A stretch of DNA of 58,670 nt, from positions 1 to 58,670 of the forward strand of contig NZ_FQXR01000016.1 in assembly GCF_900130025.1 (NCBI RefSeq), read 5' to 3'. Shown here piece after piece: positions 10,094 through 18,709 of this stretch. A program made the position numbers and the translations under genes. The stretch comes from Sporanaerobacter acetigenes DSM 13106. GTDB lineage: Bacteria > Bacillota > Clostridia > Tissierellales > Sporanaerobacteraceae. The notes beneath the pieces were generated by a model that was not told the DNA's origin, did not search any database, and was given only the letters and a program-made list of their open reading frames with translations. Each line of letters opens with the position of its first letter. The first letter of the stretch is position 1.

Positions 10094-10996
10094 TCATGAG
10101 CTTTTAATAAATGCTAGTATCAAACTAAATTCAGTCCCATTTATTTCGCATTTGATATTTCCCTTAATTTGTCTAACTAATTCATCTACAACAGCCAACC
10201 CTATACCACTAGAACTTTTACTTCTTGCCGAATCACTTTTATAAAACAAATCAAAGATTCTATTTGAATCAATCTTATCACTGATGTCAAATCCATTTTT
10301 AAATTCTAATATGATTTCATTGTTTACTTTTGACATTGCTATTGCCGCACTATCTCTAGCATGTTCTAAGATATTTTTAATGATATTTTGTATAATTCTA
10401 ATCAAAGCTATTTCATTTGAAACAATAGAATAATCTTCATCTTCATTGAATTCAATTGATAAATCAATGTTTTCTTTTTCAAATTCTTCATAGTATTGAA
10501 AAATTGTATTAACTAAAATTTTCTTTAAATCACATGTTTCTAATTCTAAATGAAATGTTTGATTTTGAAGTTTTGAATATATAAACAAATTCTCAATCAT
10601 GTAATTTAAGACATTTACCCTATCTTGTAATATATCCGTATAATAATCCTTTTTGTTCAAATCATCGCTTACTTTTAGCAATTGAATATAGCCATCTAAC
10701 GAAGTTAATGGCGTTCTTATATCATGAGATAAGCTTGTTAAAGTGTTTTTTAAATAAATATCTTTATTTACATATTCCTTTTTTAAATTCTTTGATTGAT
10801 TGATCAATTCATTAATTTCTCTAGCTAATTTGTTTATTTCTTTATCTTTCATATTGCAAAAAATAATTTTATTTGTATCATGTGAAATAATAAATTTTAA
10901 TTGTTCAGTAATAGAACGAACTTGTTTCCGATAATTATATAAATATAATATAGCAATAAATAAAATAATAATGATAATAATTAACGCAAACTTCAT
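10094..10996 (-). CDS. Sensor histidine kinase of a bacitracin/lantibiotic-type system
   Basis: The protein is about 300 residues with one N-terminal membrane segment (KFALIIIIIILFIAILYLY) and no extracellular domain. HisKA LSHDIRTPLTSLDGY carries the phospho-accepting H91, and a HATPase_c domain ends with GIGLAVVDELV. I choose ATG 10996 rather than 11038 because AAGGAGAG (11004-11011) lies 8 bp before it and it follows the permease stop (11010). It is the last gene of the unit RR-ATPase-permease-kinase. Kinases this short usually sense flux through the partner transporter. Bases 10790-10898 are duplicated at 15744-15851. Confidence 0.88.
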   Translation of the reverse strand: MKFALIIIIIILFIAILYLYNYRKQVRSITEQLKFIISHDTNKIIFCNMKDKEINKLAREINELINQSKNLKKEYVNKDIYLKNTLTSLSHDIRTPLTSLDGYIQLLKVSDDLNKKDYYTDILQDRVNVLNYMIENLFIYSKLQNQTFHLELETCDLKKILVNTIFQYYEEFEKENIDLSIEFNEDEDYSIVSNEIALIRIIQNIIKNILEHARDSAAIAMSKVNNEIILEFKNGFDISDKIDSNRIFDLFYKSDSARSKSSSGIGLAVVDELVRQIKGNIKCEINGTEFSLILAFIKSS

Positions 10997-11009
10997 CCTA
11001 ATACTCTCC

Positions 11010-11828
11010 TTATTGAATATCTCTATTATTGATGACATACATACTAATTGCCATATATATTGTCATTGAAACAACCGCTATAAGTAATGGTCTACAATCT
11101 CCCAAACTTAATCGTCCAATGTTTCCTGAATTTAAAAAGTACATTATACTTTTTTTATTTGATTTTATGAAAGCATCAACAATTTGTAGTATACCAGCAG
11201 AAACTAAAATTCCTATCAATAAACTTGCAATTTCATTTTTTAAAAGTGTAATTAAAAATATCATAAATGATCCAAATGCCACATGTAATATCCATTGATA
11301 AACAATATATTTTACCAACAATCCTAAATCCTCCACAAAAACATATCCAAACAATATCTTACTACTTACAAATATTGTTACAGTTGCTACTGCCAATAAA
11401 ATTAATGAATATATCCCTACGATAATCATTTTAGACAACAATATAAATCCACGATTTGATACTTGTCCTGCAATATTTTTAATAAAACCAGAAGTATTTT
11501 CTTTACTTACAAAACCCACAACAAACACGACCAAAAACATTAATACAATTTTGCTCTGAATATTTATTTTGATTAATCCATCAATGGGAACTTTATTATC
11601 TTCGCACCACTTTGGCGAAACACTTCCTATATATATTCCCCAATTAACTTCCTCCGAAGATGATTTTAGATTTTCTAATGCAGATGGATTGTTCTTATAA
11701 TACTCTATATCTGAATAAGACATATAAATGGAGGCAAACATCATTAATATCAAAAACATCAAAATAATCCATGTGGTTTTACTTTTTCTCATACGATAAA
11801 AATCCATTCTAATTAGATTGTTCATCAA
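11010..11828 (-). CDS. ABC-2 permease (BcrB/lantibiotic immunity type)
   Basis: The protein has 272 residues and six hydrophobic segments, with an extracellular stretch between segments 1 and 2 (about 40-90). This is the form of single-subunit permeases of bacitracin and lantibiotic self-protection exporters. It overlaps the ATPase gene by 20 bp and is followed closely by the kinase gene. With the ATPase it should export or expel a membrane-active peptide. The exact substrate cannot be read from sequence. Confidence 0.83.
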   Translation of the reverse strand: MMNNLIRMDFYRMRKSKTTWIILMFLILMMFASIYMSYSDIEYYKNNPSALENLKSSSEEVNWGIYIGSVSPKWCEDNKVPIDGLIKINIQSKIVLMFLVVFVVGFVSKENTSGFIKNIAGQVSNRGFILLSKMIIVGIYSLILLAVATVTIFVSSKILFGYVFVEDLGLLVKYIVYQWILHVAFGSFMIFLITLLKNEIASLLIGILVSAGILQIVDAFIKSNKKSIMYFLNSGNIGRLSLGDCRPLLIAVVSMTIYMAISMYVINNRDIQ

Positions 11829-12732
11829 TATTCCCTCCCGTTAAATGAATAAAATAATCCTCTATGGAAATAGATTCTATAGAAATGCTGTTAATGGAAA
11901 TATCATTCTTATATAATTCCATTGAGATTAATCCACTATCATTTAATCTTTCATAAATATTTATCGTATGATTATCTATTACCTTGTAATTGTTAAATCC
12001 TAATTTGTCTAGGACTACAATTGCTTTTTTAGGTTCTTCTATATTTATTTCAATATGATTGCAACATATTTCCTTAAGCTCAGCCTTTGATATTTCTTTT
12101 AATAGCCTTCCATCATTGATTATTCCAAACCTATCAACGATCTTTAACAATTCATCCAAAATATGACTTGAAATTATCATTGTTATCCCATACTCTTTGT
12201 TGAGTTTCAATACAATATCTCTAACATCCTTTATCCCCTGTGGATCTAATCCATTTATAGGTTCATCTAATAATAATAAATCTGGTTCTCCTACTAATGC
12301 CATGGCAATTCCTAATCTCTGTTTCATTCCTAAAGAATATTGTTTTACCTTTTTGTTTGACTCCCCTTCTAGCCCAACAATTTCTAAAATAGAACCAATA
12401 TATTTAGGATCATTTATCCCTAAGCATAAACACTTTAACTTCAAGTTGTCATATGCCGTTAAATTTGAATATAGTCCAGGAGCCTCTATCAATGTACCTA
12501 TTCTTGATAAAACCTTTTTCCTGCTAGCCCCACTATAATCAAATAAAGCAACGTCTCCATTGCTAGGTTTCACTAATCCTGATATAATCTTTAAAAGAGT
12601 AGTTTTTCCTGCTCCATTTTTCCCAATTAGCCCATAAATTTCGCCTTTTTTTAAATTCAGGCTTATATTATTAATGGCAAATTGATTGCTATATTTTTTT
12701 GATAAGTTTTGAACTGAAAGTAAATAATCCAT
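11809..12732 (-). CDS. BcrA-like ABC transporter ATP-binding protein
   Basis: The protein has 307 residues: Walker A GKNGAGKTT (37-45), signature YSLGMKQ (132-138), Walker B LLLLDEP (152-158) and H in SSHILDEL. The C-terminal about 90 residues form the extra domain found in BcrA and lantibiotic-immunity ATPases. The start follows AGGAGG. The promoter upstream (-10 at 12764-12769) has direct repeats that may bind the OmpR-type regulator encoded just before it. Confidence 0.92.
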   Translation of the reverse strand: MDYLLSVQNLSKKYSNQFAINNISLNLKKGEIYGLIGKNGAGKTTLLKIISGLVKPSNGDVALFDYSGASRKKVLSRIGTLIEAPGLYSNLTAYDNLKLKCLCLGINDPKYIGSILEIVGLEGESNKKVKQYSLGMKQRLGIAMALVGEPDLLLLDEPINGLDPQGIKDVRDIVLKLNKEYGITMIISSHILDELLKIVDRFGIINDGRLLKEISKAELKEICCNHIEINIEEPKKAIVVLDKLGFNNYKVIDNHTINIYERLNDSGLISMELYKNDISINSISIESISIEDYFIHLTGGNIDEQSN

Positions 12733-12763
12733 TTTTTAACCTCCTTCTCTTATAATCACTTAC

Positions 12764-12818
12764 ATTATAAAAGAAAAAGTTTAATAATTCGAAAATAAAG
12801 ATTAAAGAATTGTTAAAG
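12764..12818 (-). promoter_or_regulatory. Promoter with direct-repeat operator for the BcrA-like operon
   Basis: The minus-strand -10 TATAAT is at 12769-12764, with a poor -35. Upstream, two TTAAAG repeats (plus-strand reading; 12802-12807 and 12813-12818) are spaced 11 bp start to start, one helix turn apart, as for OmpR/PhoB-type dimers. A weak -35 with a tandem site fits activation by the adjacent regulator. Confidence 0.5.
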
Positions 12819-12820
12819 AT

Positions 12821-13507
12821 TTATTTGCTTAACCGAAATCCTATTCCCCAAACTGTTTCTATATATTCTTCATCTGAATACTCTTTGAATTTTTTTCTTA
12901 TATTACTAATATGTACATTTACTGTTTTATCTTCTCCTTCAAAGTATTCGTCCCAAGCAAAATCATAGATATCTTGCTTTGAAAACACTCTACTGGGAAA
13001 GTTTAATAATAATTCTAAAATTTTAAATTCTTGTGGAGTTAAATCCACTTCATGATTTTCAATCATTACCTTATGCAAAGATTTATCTAGTGTCAGATTT
13101 TTATATTTCATCAATTTATTATACACTTTCTTGTTTTTATTTCTTAATTGTACAAACATTCTAGCCTTTAATTCTTCTATTTTAAAGGGCTTTGTGAGAT
13201 AATCATCTGCTCCTAACATTAATACATCGACTTTGCTTTCCAATTCATCCTTCGCAGAAATAACAATGATAGAGGAGTCCGTCAAATTCTTTATTTCTGA
13301 TATTAATTGTTCCCCTGAAATTCCTGGAAGCATTAAATCAAGCAAAATAATATCAAAATCATATTTCCCTAAATAAATCAAAGCTTCTGTCCCAGAAAAA
13401 GCCTGTTTACAATTATAATTATTAACTGAAAGACTTTCAAAAATATAATTATTGATATTTGTATCATCTTCTACAATAAGTATTCTTGAATCATTCTCAT
13501 TAGCCAT
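12821..13507 (-). CDS. OmpR/PhoB-family response regulator
   Basis: The protein has 228 residues. The receiver has E13-D14-D15, phospho-acceptor D57 (LLDLMLPG), S84 and K106. The winged helix ends with TVNVHISNIRKKF and GIGFRLSK. It is the first gene of the regulator-transporter-kinase set and has its own promoter (extended -10 TGATATAAT, 13553-13560 minus). A GGGGGGG tract near the ATG serves as ribosome site. The inferred regulon is the ABC genes directly downstream. Confidence 0.92.
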   Translation of the reverse strand: MANENDSRILIVEDDTNINNYIFESLSVNNYNCKQAFSGTEALIYLGKYDFDIILLDLMLPGISGEQLISEIKNLTDSSIIVISAKDELESKVDVLMLGADDYLTKPFKIEELKARMFVQLRNKNKKVYNKLMKYKNLTLDKSLHKVMIENHEVDLTPQEFKILELLLNFPSRVFSKQDIYDFAWDEYFEGEDKTVNVHISNIRKKFKEYSDEEYIETVWGIGFRLSK

Positions 13508-13642
13508 GCTACCCCCCCTTCTACCTATTCCACCTTACCAACTTTTTAGTACATTATATCATAACAAATATAATACAACCAGCAGGGACCGTTTGAGCTG
13601 AACTCTAATGTTATATGGTTTTGCGAACATTTCTTTATTCCA

Positions 13643-13704
13643 AAAACAAAAAAGGTAAACCCTGTTCCATCCATGTTTTCTGTGATTGAAAACAGAGGTT
13701 TACC
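13643..13704 (-). terminator. Terminator of the sigma/anti-sigma operon
   Basis: On the minus strand, GGTAAACCTCTGTT and AACAGGGTTTACC arms (13697-13704 with 13654-13661 as the outer 8 bp) pair around a smaller inner hairpin. TTTTTTGTTTTTGG follows. It lies 22 bp after the DUF4179 stop. Confidence 0.75.
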
Positions 13705-13725
13705 ACCTTGAAAAAGTAAGGACTA

Positions 13726-15117
13726 TTACCTTTTTGTTATGGGGATCGTTCTTCCATTTATACTTATTGAATTAATAGATGATGTATCAATGGGCTTAGG
13801 GCTATCAAACAGAATAGCCTCATACTTTCCATCGTTAGAAAAACCAACTCCTCCTCCCCATTTAAGCTGTACACTCTCATTATTTCTATATACTCGCACA
13901 TCAAAGTTCTCAGCGTCATAAGTATACTTGCTTCCTGAAAAATCTATGCCAAACGGTGTTATTACTATTTTATCAATACCAAGTCCATCAATGTCCATTT
14001 GTTTATTAATCTCAATAATATCCTTTTTGGAATCAAATTCAGCCGTTACCTGCCAATTTCCATCTATTTCATCAAATTTCGTGAATTCCCCAGTAAGTGT
14101 ATAGTCTTCAATATTATTAATATCAATATCATAAATATATTCTGTATATTCATAATGCTCTGGTATTCCCTCATTTTTTACAATCTTACCATTTTCATCA
14201 GCAATGCTTAGAATTCTATCGATTTTGTTGTTTTTGTCAACTGCAAAGAAAGCTCTATCAATTTCCTGTATTAACTGACCCTTTTTATCGATAAGGTAAA
14301 TGTTGGAAAAGGGTTTGACTGTTGAGTCCCTCCAAACCTGTAAATGTAGTTTGCCGTCTATAATGCCCATATTAGTAATTTTGCAATAATCAATTTTAGG
14401 GAATGTCTTAATTATTTCGTTTGGCTTTAGAAGGGACATTGCTACATTCCCATTTTGAGAAACGGTAGCGCTAACACCTATATCACCATTTCTGCTTACT
14501 TGCACGATCTTAGGATTCTTATTTACTTGGGTTAAATTGATATCATATTCTTGGCCGTTATAAATTTGAGGATTAGACTGGATTTCTTCCATACTAAATG
14601 TGACTTTCCCGCTTTTTGCCAAAGCAGAACTTGGAACAGTTTTGTATAAAACAGTCCATAACCCACTGTCTTTGTCATAATAAGCATTTTCTGCTCCGCC
14701 GCCGAGAACACCACCGTCAGCTTTTGCGTTAATATAAAATTCTGATGTTTCATTAAGGCGTTTTCCTTCAATATCTTGCATTGTAATATAAGCCTTAAGT
14801 CTGTTTCCATACGCTCCAACTGCCACAACTTCCATCTTTATACCATTGTCAATACAACTTAACTCAATTGGCTGAACATAGTGCCTATCAATGGGATTTA
14901 ACTGACTTAATAACTCTTGAAAACTTGAATTTGTTGCGGCAAGTACGGTTGTAGCACCTAACACCACAATTACCGCCGTCACCAATATAAATCTTGCACT
15001 TACTTTTTTGGTACTTTTCATTTCAAAAAAATCCTTCCTTTCAATACTAACAGGTGATACAATGTGCTCCTTTACACTTTTACCGTGCAAGTATAGCTTT
15101 TTTTCAAATTCATTCAC
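13726..15117 (-). CDS. DUF4179-type membrane anti-sigma factor (putative)
   Basis: The protein has 463 residues: a short cytoplasmic N-terminus (about 1-40), one membrane helix (ARFILVTAVIVVLGATTVLA, about 41-60), then a large extracellular beta-rich part beginning like DUF4179 (NPIDRHYVQPIELSCIDNG). Such proteins are encoded after ECF-like sigma factors and hold them at the membrane until an envelope signal arrives. The GTG start overlaps the sigma stop in TAGTG, so translation is coupled. The ligand is unknown. Confidence 0.8.
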   Translation of the reverse strand: MNEFEKKLYLHGKSVKEHIVSPVSIERKDFFEMKSTKKVSARFILVTAVIVVLGATTVLAATNSSFQELLSQLNPIDRHYVQPIELSCIDNGIKMEVVAVGAYGNRLKAYITMQDIEGKRLNETSEFYINAKADGGVLGGGAENAYYDKDSGLWTVLYKTVPSSALAKSGKVTFSMEEIQSNPQIYNGQEYDINLTQVNKNPKIVQVSRNGDIGVSATVSQNGNVAMSLLKPNEIIKTFPKIDYCKITNMGIIDGKLHLQVWRDSTVKPFSNIYLIDKKGQLIQEIDRAFFAVDKNNKIDRILSIADENGKIVKNEGIPEHYEYTEYIYDIDINNIEDYTLTGEFTKFDEIDGNWQVTAEFDSKKDIIEINKQMDIDGLGIDKIVITPFGIDFSGSKYTYDAENFDVRVYRNNESVQLKWGGGVGFSNDGKYEAILFDSPKPIDTSSINSISINGRTIPITKR

Positions 15118-15611
15118 TATAAGACATCCCCTTCCAATAAATTTTTTAATTCGCCCAATGCAATTTTAGTTTTGTACCTCACGGTTGAAACAGGTTGATG
15201 GAGTGTTTTTGCCACTTCAGCATAGGTCATATCATTGTAAAAGCGCAATGTTATATATGGTGTATGCTTTGGATTTAATTTACATATTGCATCCATTATT
15301 TCAAGGTCATCTGTTGGCATATCATAAAACGCATTTATATTATCGTTGAGTTCCTCGGTATATCTTTTCTTTTTTAAGGAATTCTTACACTCATTGATAA
15401 CAATACGCGTCAGCCAAGTTTTAAAATATTGCTTGTGTTTTAATTTGTTAAATGATTGATAGGCAGATAACACCGCTTCCGAAACGGCGTCCTTAGCATC
15501 CTCGCCGTTGTGCAAATAACCGATTGCGACCAAATACAACGATTTATCTATCTTTCTGTATTCCTGTTCAAAAAGTTCCTGTGAACACTTCTCCTCTTTT
15601 ACATCTTGCAA
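15117..15611 (-). CDS. ECF-like sigma-70 factor
   Basis: Region 2 is seen in YLVAIGYLHNGEDAKDAVSE and the recognition helix of region 4 in HQPVSTVRYKTKIALGELK. I choose TTG 15611 (164 residues) because AAAGGAGG lies 7 bp before it. The upstream ATG at 15695 has no ribosome site and would add an unlikely tail with a repeated VKEEKC motif, encoded by two copies of a GAGGAGAAGTGT stretch. It pairs with the DUF4179 protein encoded next. Confidence 0.85.
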   Translation of the reverse strand: MQDVKEEKCSQELFEQEYRKIDKSLYLVAIGYLHNGEDAKDAVSEAVLSAYQSFNKLKHKQYFKTWLTRIVINECKNSLKKKRYTEELNDNINAFYDMPTDDLEIMDAICKLNPKHTPYITLRFYNDMTYAEVAKTLHQPVSTVRYKTKIALGELKNLLEGDVL

Positions 15612-15743
15612 ACACTTCTCCTCCTTTACAAATTGATTTTGTAAAGCCTTTACACTTATTAGACAATTTAGAAATGAAAAAAGGCAAGAATTCATAAAAA
15701 ATAAGGATACAAGGCAAAAACAAATTTGTTTCTACTTTGTACC

Positions 15744-15851
15744 CTTTGATTGATTAATCAGCTCATTAATTTCTCTAGTTAATTTGTTTATTTTTTATCT
15801 TTCATATTGCAAAAAATAATTTTATTTGTATCATGTGAAATAATAAATTTT
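15744..15851 (-). repeat. 108-bp direct copy of a histidine-kinase segment
   Basis: This stretch matches 10790-10898 inside the kinase gene, in the same orientation, with a few substitutions and one base missing. It supplies the last about 21 residues and the stop of the EamA transporter gene (15788-16765). The homology stops at TCAAAG on one side and TAATAAATTTT on the other. It marks a past recombination with a kinase-like gene. Confidence 0.85.
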
Positions 15852-16765
15852 TCTTTATTTATCAATATAATACTTGCTGAAACTAATATAATTGACAATA
15901 ACACATTTGTTCCCAATAGTCTTTCTCCAAGAAAGATGTAAGAAAGAAATACGCCAAATATAGGTATGCTGAACTTATATATACTAATCTTACCAACACC
16001 ATTGTATTTAAGCAAAATTGTCCACATGGAAAATGCTGCTGCAGATATAAATGCTAAATATAGAAGCAATCCATAGCCTTCTGGAGTAGAAACAAGTCCC
16101 CTTTCTCCTCCTAAAAGTCCTGCCACTATTAAAAATAAAGAACCTATAAATAATTGATATCCTGATACGACAAAAGGATCCATATCTTTTGCAATTTTTT
16201 TAGTATATATCCCTCCCAATGCTCCCATTAAACTTGAAATTATAACAAATCCATCTCCTGTAAAAGTAAATCCTCCATGAATACCATTGCCACTCATATT
16301 TACAATGGATACCCCTATAAATCCCAACACTACCCCTATTATTTTCCTTATATCCAATTTATCTTCCTCATAAAAGAAATGCGCCAATATAACAGCAAAA
16401 AATGTGCTAGTACTAGCTAGTATAGACCCTTTTGTTCCACTGGTATTTGAAAGTCCGATATAAAAAAAAGTATATTGTATTGCAGTTTGTATTAGACCCA
16501 GTAAAACTAATTTACGTAGATCTGAATTTTTCACTTTCAGTGTCCTCTTTGTCCCTAGACAAAATAAAAATATCATCATAGAAGATAAGAAAAATCTAAA
16601 TCCTGCAAATATTATTTTTGCAAAAGTATCATCATCACCTATAGAAAATAACTTGTACCCTATTTTGATAGAAGGAAAAGCACTTCCCCACAACAAGCAG
16701 CTTAGAAGTGCTAATAAAACTATTATATAATTTTTAGTAAATATGTTTTCTCCCTTATCTCTCAT
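15788..16765 (-). CDS. EamA/DMT-family transporter with a foreign C-terminal tail
   Basis: Ten membrane helices in two EamA repeats are seen, starting at LLALLSCLLWGSAFPSIKIG. Family members export metabolites or amino acids. The start ATG 16765 is preferred: GGGAGAGAGG precedes it, and the upstream GTG (16813) overlaps a likely -10 (TACAAT, 16804-16809). The protein ends NKEKFIISHDTNKIIFCNMK, where the part after about KEK is identical to the kinase encoded at 10094-10996. One missing base (GATAAAAAATAA against GATAAAGAAATA) makes the stop. The transport core looks intact. Confidence 0.87.
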   Translation of the reverse strand: MRDKGENIFTKNYIIVLLALLSCLLWGSAFPSIKIGYKLFSIGDDDTFAKIIFAGFRFFLSSMMIFLFCLGTKRTLKVKNSDLRKLVLLGLIQTAIQYTFFYIGLSNTSGTKGSILASTSTFFAVILAHFFYEEDKLDIRKIIGVVLGFIGVSIVNMSGNGIHGGFTFTGDGFVIISSLMGALGGIYTKKIAKDMDPFVVSGYQLFIGSLFLIVAGLLGGERGLVSTPEGYGLLLYLAFISAAAFSMWTILLKYNGVGKISIYKFSIPIFGVFLSYIFLGERLLGTNVLLSIILVSASIILINKEKFIISHDTNKIIFCNMKDKK

Positions 16766-16849
16766 ACTCGCCTCTCTCCCTACCTCATATTCATCATAAT
16801 TCAATTGTATCACAAAAATATTTTGCTGTCCCTACTATCACATGCTATT

Positions 16850-18709
16850 TTAAGATACTTCTACATCTTCAAACTGGCTATTGTAAAGTGAATAATAAAA
16901 TCCACCCTTTGCTAGAAGTTCTTCATGATTACCCTGTTCTACTATATCTCCATCCTTCATGACTAATATCAAATCTGCATCTCTTATAGTTGAAAGTCTA
17001 TGAGCAATGATAAAAGCTGTTTTCCCTTTCATAAGATTTGCCATAGCCTTCTGTATAAGTATTTCAGTTCTAGTATCCACTGAAGATGTAGCTTCATCTA
17101 ATATAAGCACCTTTGGATTGGATAAAATTGCCCTTGCTATAGTAAGAAGCTGTTTCTGTCCTTGGGATATATTGTTTGCCTCTTCGTTTATAACCATATC
17201 ATATCCATCTGGTAAAGTGGTTATAAATCTATGAGCATGAGCTAATTTTGCTGCTCTTATTACTTCTTCATCTGTCGCATCTAGCCTTCCATATCTTATA
17301 TTTTCCATTATAGTACCACTGAAAAGCCATGTATCCTGCAAAACCATACCAAAATTACTTCTCAAATCACTTCTAGAAAAATTCACTATATCATGACCAT
17401 CTAGAAGTATTCTACCACCATTTAAATCATAAAATCTCATGAGAAGTTTAACTATGGTAGTCTTTCCTGCTCCAGTAGGTCCAACGATGGCAATTTTTTG
17501 CCCCGAGCTAATGTCTTCTGAAAAATCCTTTATTATAATTTTATCTTCATTGTAACCAAATTTAACATTTTCAAAAGTTACTCTTCCCTCTACTTCTTTC
17601 AGTTTAATAGGTGTTTGAGATTCTGTAGCTTCCTCTTCTTCACCTAAAAATTCAAATACCCTTTCAGCAGCGGCCATAGTAGATTGCAATACATTACTTA
17701 TTTGAGCCACTTGAGTTATTGGCTGAGTAAAGCTTCTTATATACTGAATAAAGGAAAGTATATCTCCTACCTCTATGGTCTTTTTAATAGCAAGCCATCC
17801 ACCTAATATTGAAACTGCAACATAACCTAAATTCCCAACAAAAGTCATGATAGGCATCATTAAACCTGATAAAAACTGAGCTTTCCAAGCAGAATCATAA
17901 AGTTCATTATTAATATCTTCAAATTCAGAAATTACTTGTTCCTTAGCATTGAAAGCTTTCATTATATTGTGTCCACCATATACTTCCTCTATATGTCCAT
18001 TAACTTCCCCAAGGGACTTTTGCTGTGCCTTGAAATATCTTTGACTTCTCTTAACTACTCCCATTACTACAATCATTGATATAGGTAATATCAAAAGTGC
18101 AACAATAGTCATCTGCCAAGATATAGACAACATCATAATGAGTACACCTACTAATGTAGTAGCTGATGTTATTATCTGGCTTAAACTTTGATTTAATGAT
18201 TGACTTACTGTATCCACATCATTAGTAACTCTAGATAGCACTTCTCCATGACTTACTTTATCAAAATATTTAAGAGGTAGTCTATTTACCTTTTGTGATA
18301 TTTCTTTTCTTAATTTGTAAGATACCTTTTGAGAAACCCCAGTCACTATAAAACCTTGTATATAAGAAAACAATGCAGACAATAGATATAATCCTATTAA
18401 AGTTAAGATTATATTTTTTATATAGGAAAAGTCAATTCCTTCACCGCCAGATACTTTTGATATCAATCCTTCAAATATCTTAGTTGTTGCCTTTCCAAGT
18501 ATTTTAGGCCCTACTATTGAGAAAATAGTACTTCCTATAGCAAATATTATTACTATGATTAGTTTCACTTTATATGGTTTTAAATAGTTGAGAAGCTTAG
18601 AGAAGGTTCCTTTAAAATCCTTTGGCTTTTCAAACTTTCCAGCCATAGGTCCATGACCCTTTGGTCCCGGTCCCATTGGTCTTCTATTTGTATTGTTATC
18701 TTTACTCAT
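16850..18709 (-). CDS. Heterodimeric ABC exporter, catalytic subunit
   Basis: The protein has about 619 residues: a Gly/Pro-rich N-terminus (PMGPGPKGHGPM), six membrane helices, then an ATPase domain with Walker A GPTGAGKTT, signature ISQGQKQ and Walker B VLILDEA with the catalytic Glu intact. ATG 18709 is chosen because GGAGGAGGAA precedes it and it overlaps the upstream stop by 8 bp. The ATG at 18763 would lie deep in the upstream gene. It pairs with the 740-residue subunit to make a BmrCD/TM287-288-like drug exporter. Confidence 0.92.
   Translation of the reverse strand: MSKDNNTNRRPMGPGPKGHGPMAGKFEKPKDFKGTFSKLLNYLKPYKVKLIIVIIFAIGSTIFSIVGPKILGKATTKIFEGLISKVSGGEGIDFSYIKNIILTLIGLYLLSALFSYIQGFIVTGVSQKVSYKLRKEISQKVNRLPLKYFDKVSHGEVLSRVTNDVDTVSQSLNQSLSQIITSATTLVGVLIMMLSISWQMTIVALLILPISMIVVMGVVKRSQRYFKAQQKSLGEVNGHIEEVYGGHNIMKAFNAKEQVISEFEDINNELYDSAWKAQFLSGLMMPIMTFVGNLGYVAVSILGGWLAIKKTIEVGDILSFIQYIRSFTQPITQVAQISNVLQSTMAAAERVFEFLGEEEEATESQTPIKLKEVEGRVTFENVKFGYNEDKIIIKDFSEDISSGQKIAIVGPTGAGKTTIVKLLMRFYDLNGGRILLDGHDIVNFSRSDLRSNFGMVLQDTWLFSGTIMENIRYGRLDATDEEVIRAAKLAHAHRFITTLPDGYDMVINEEANNISQGQKQLLTIARAILSNPKVLILDEATSSVDTRTEILIQKAMANLMKGKTAFIIAHRLSTIRDADLILVMKDGDIVEQGNHEELLAKGGFYYSLYNSQFEDVEVS

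Noticed and set aside
14532-14828. Second minus-strand ORF inside the DUF4179 gene
   Set aside because: Out-of-frame shadow without a ribosome site; the main frame has clear domain features.
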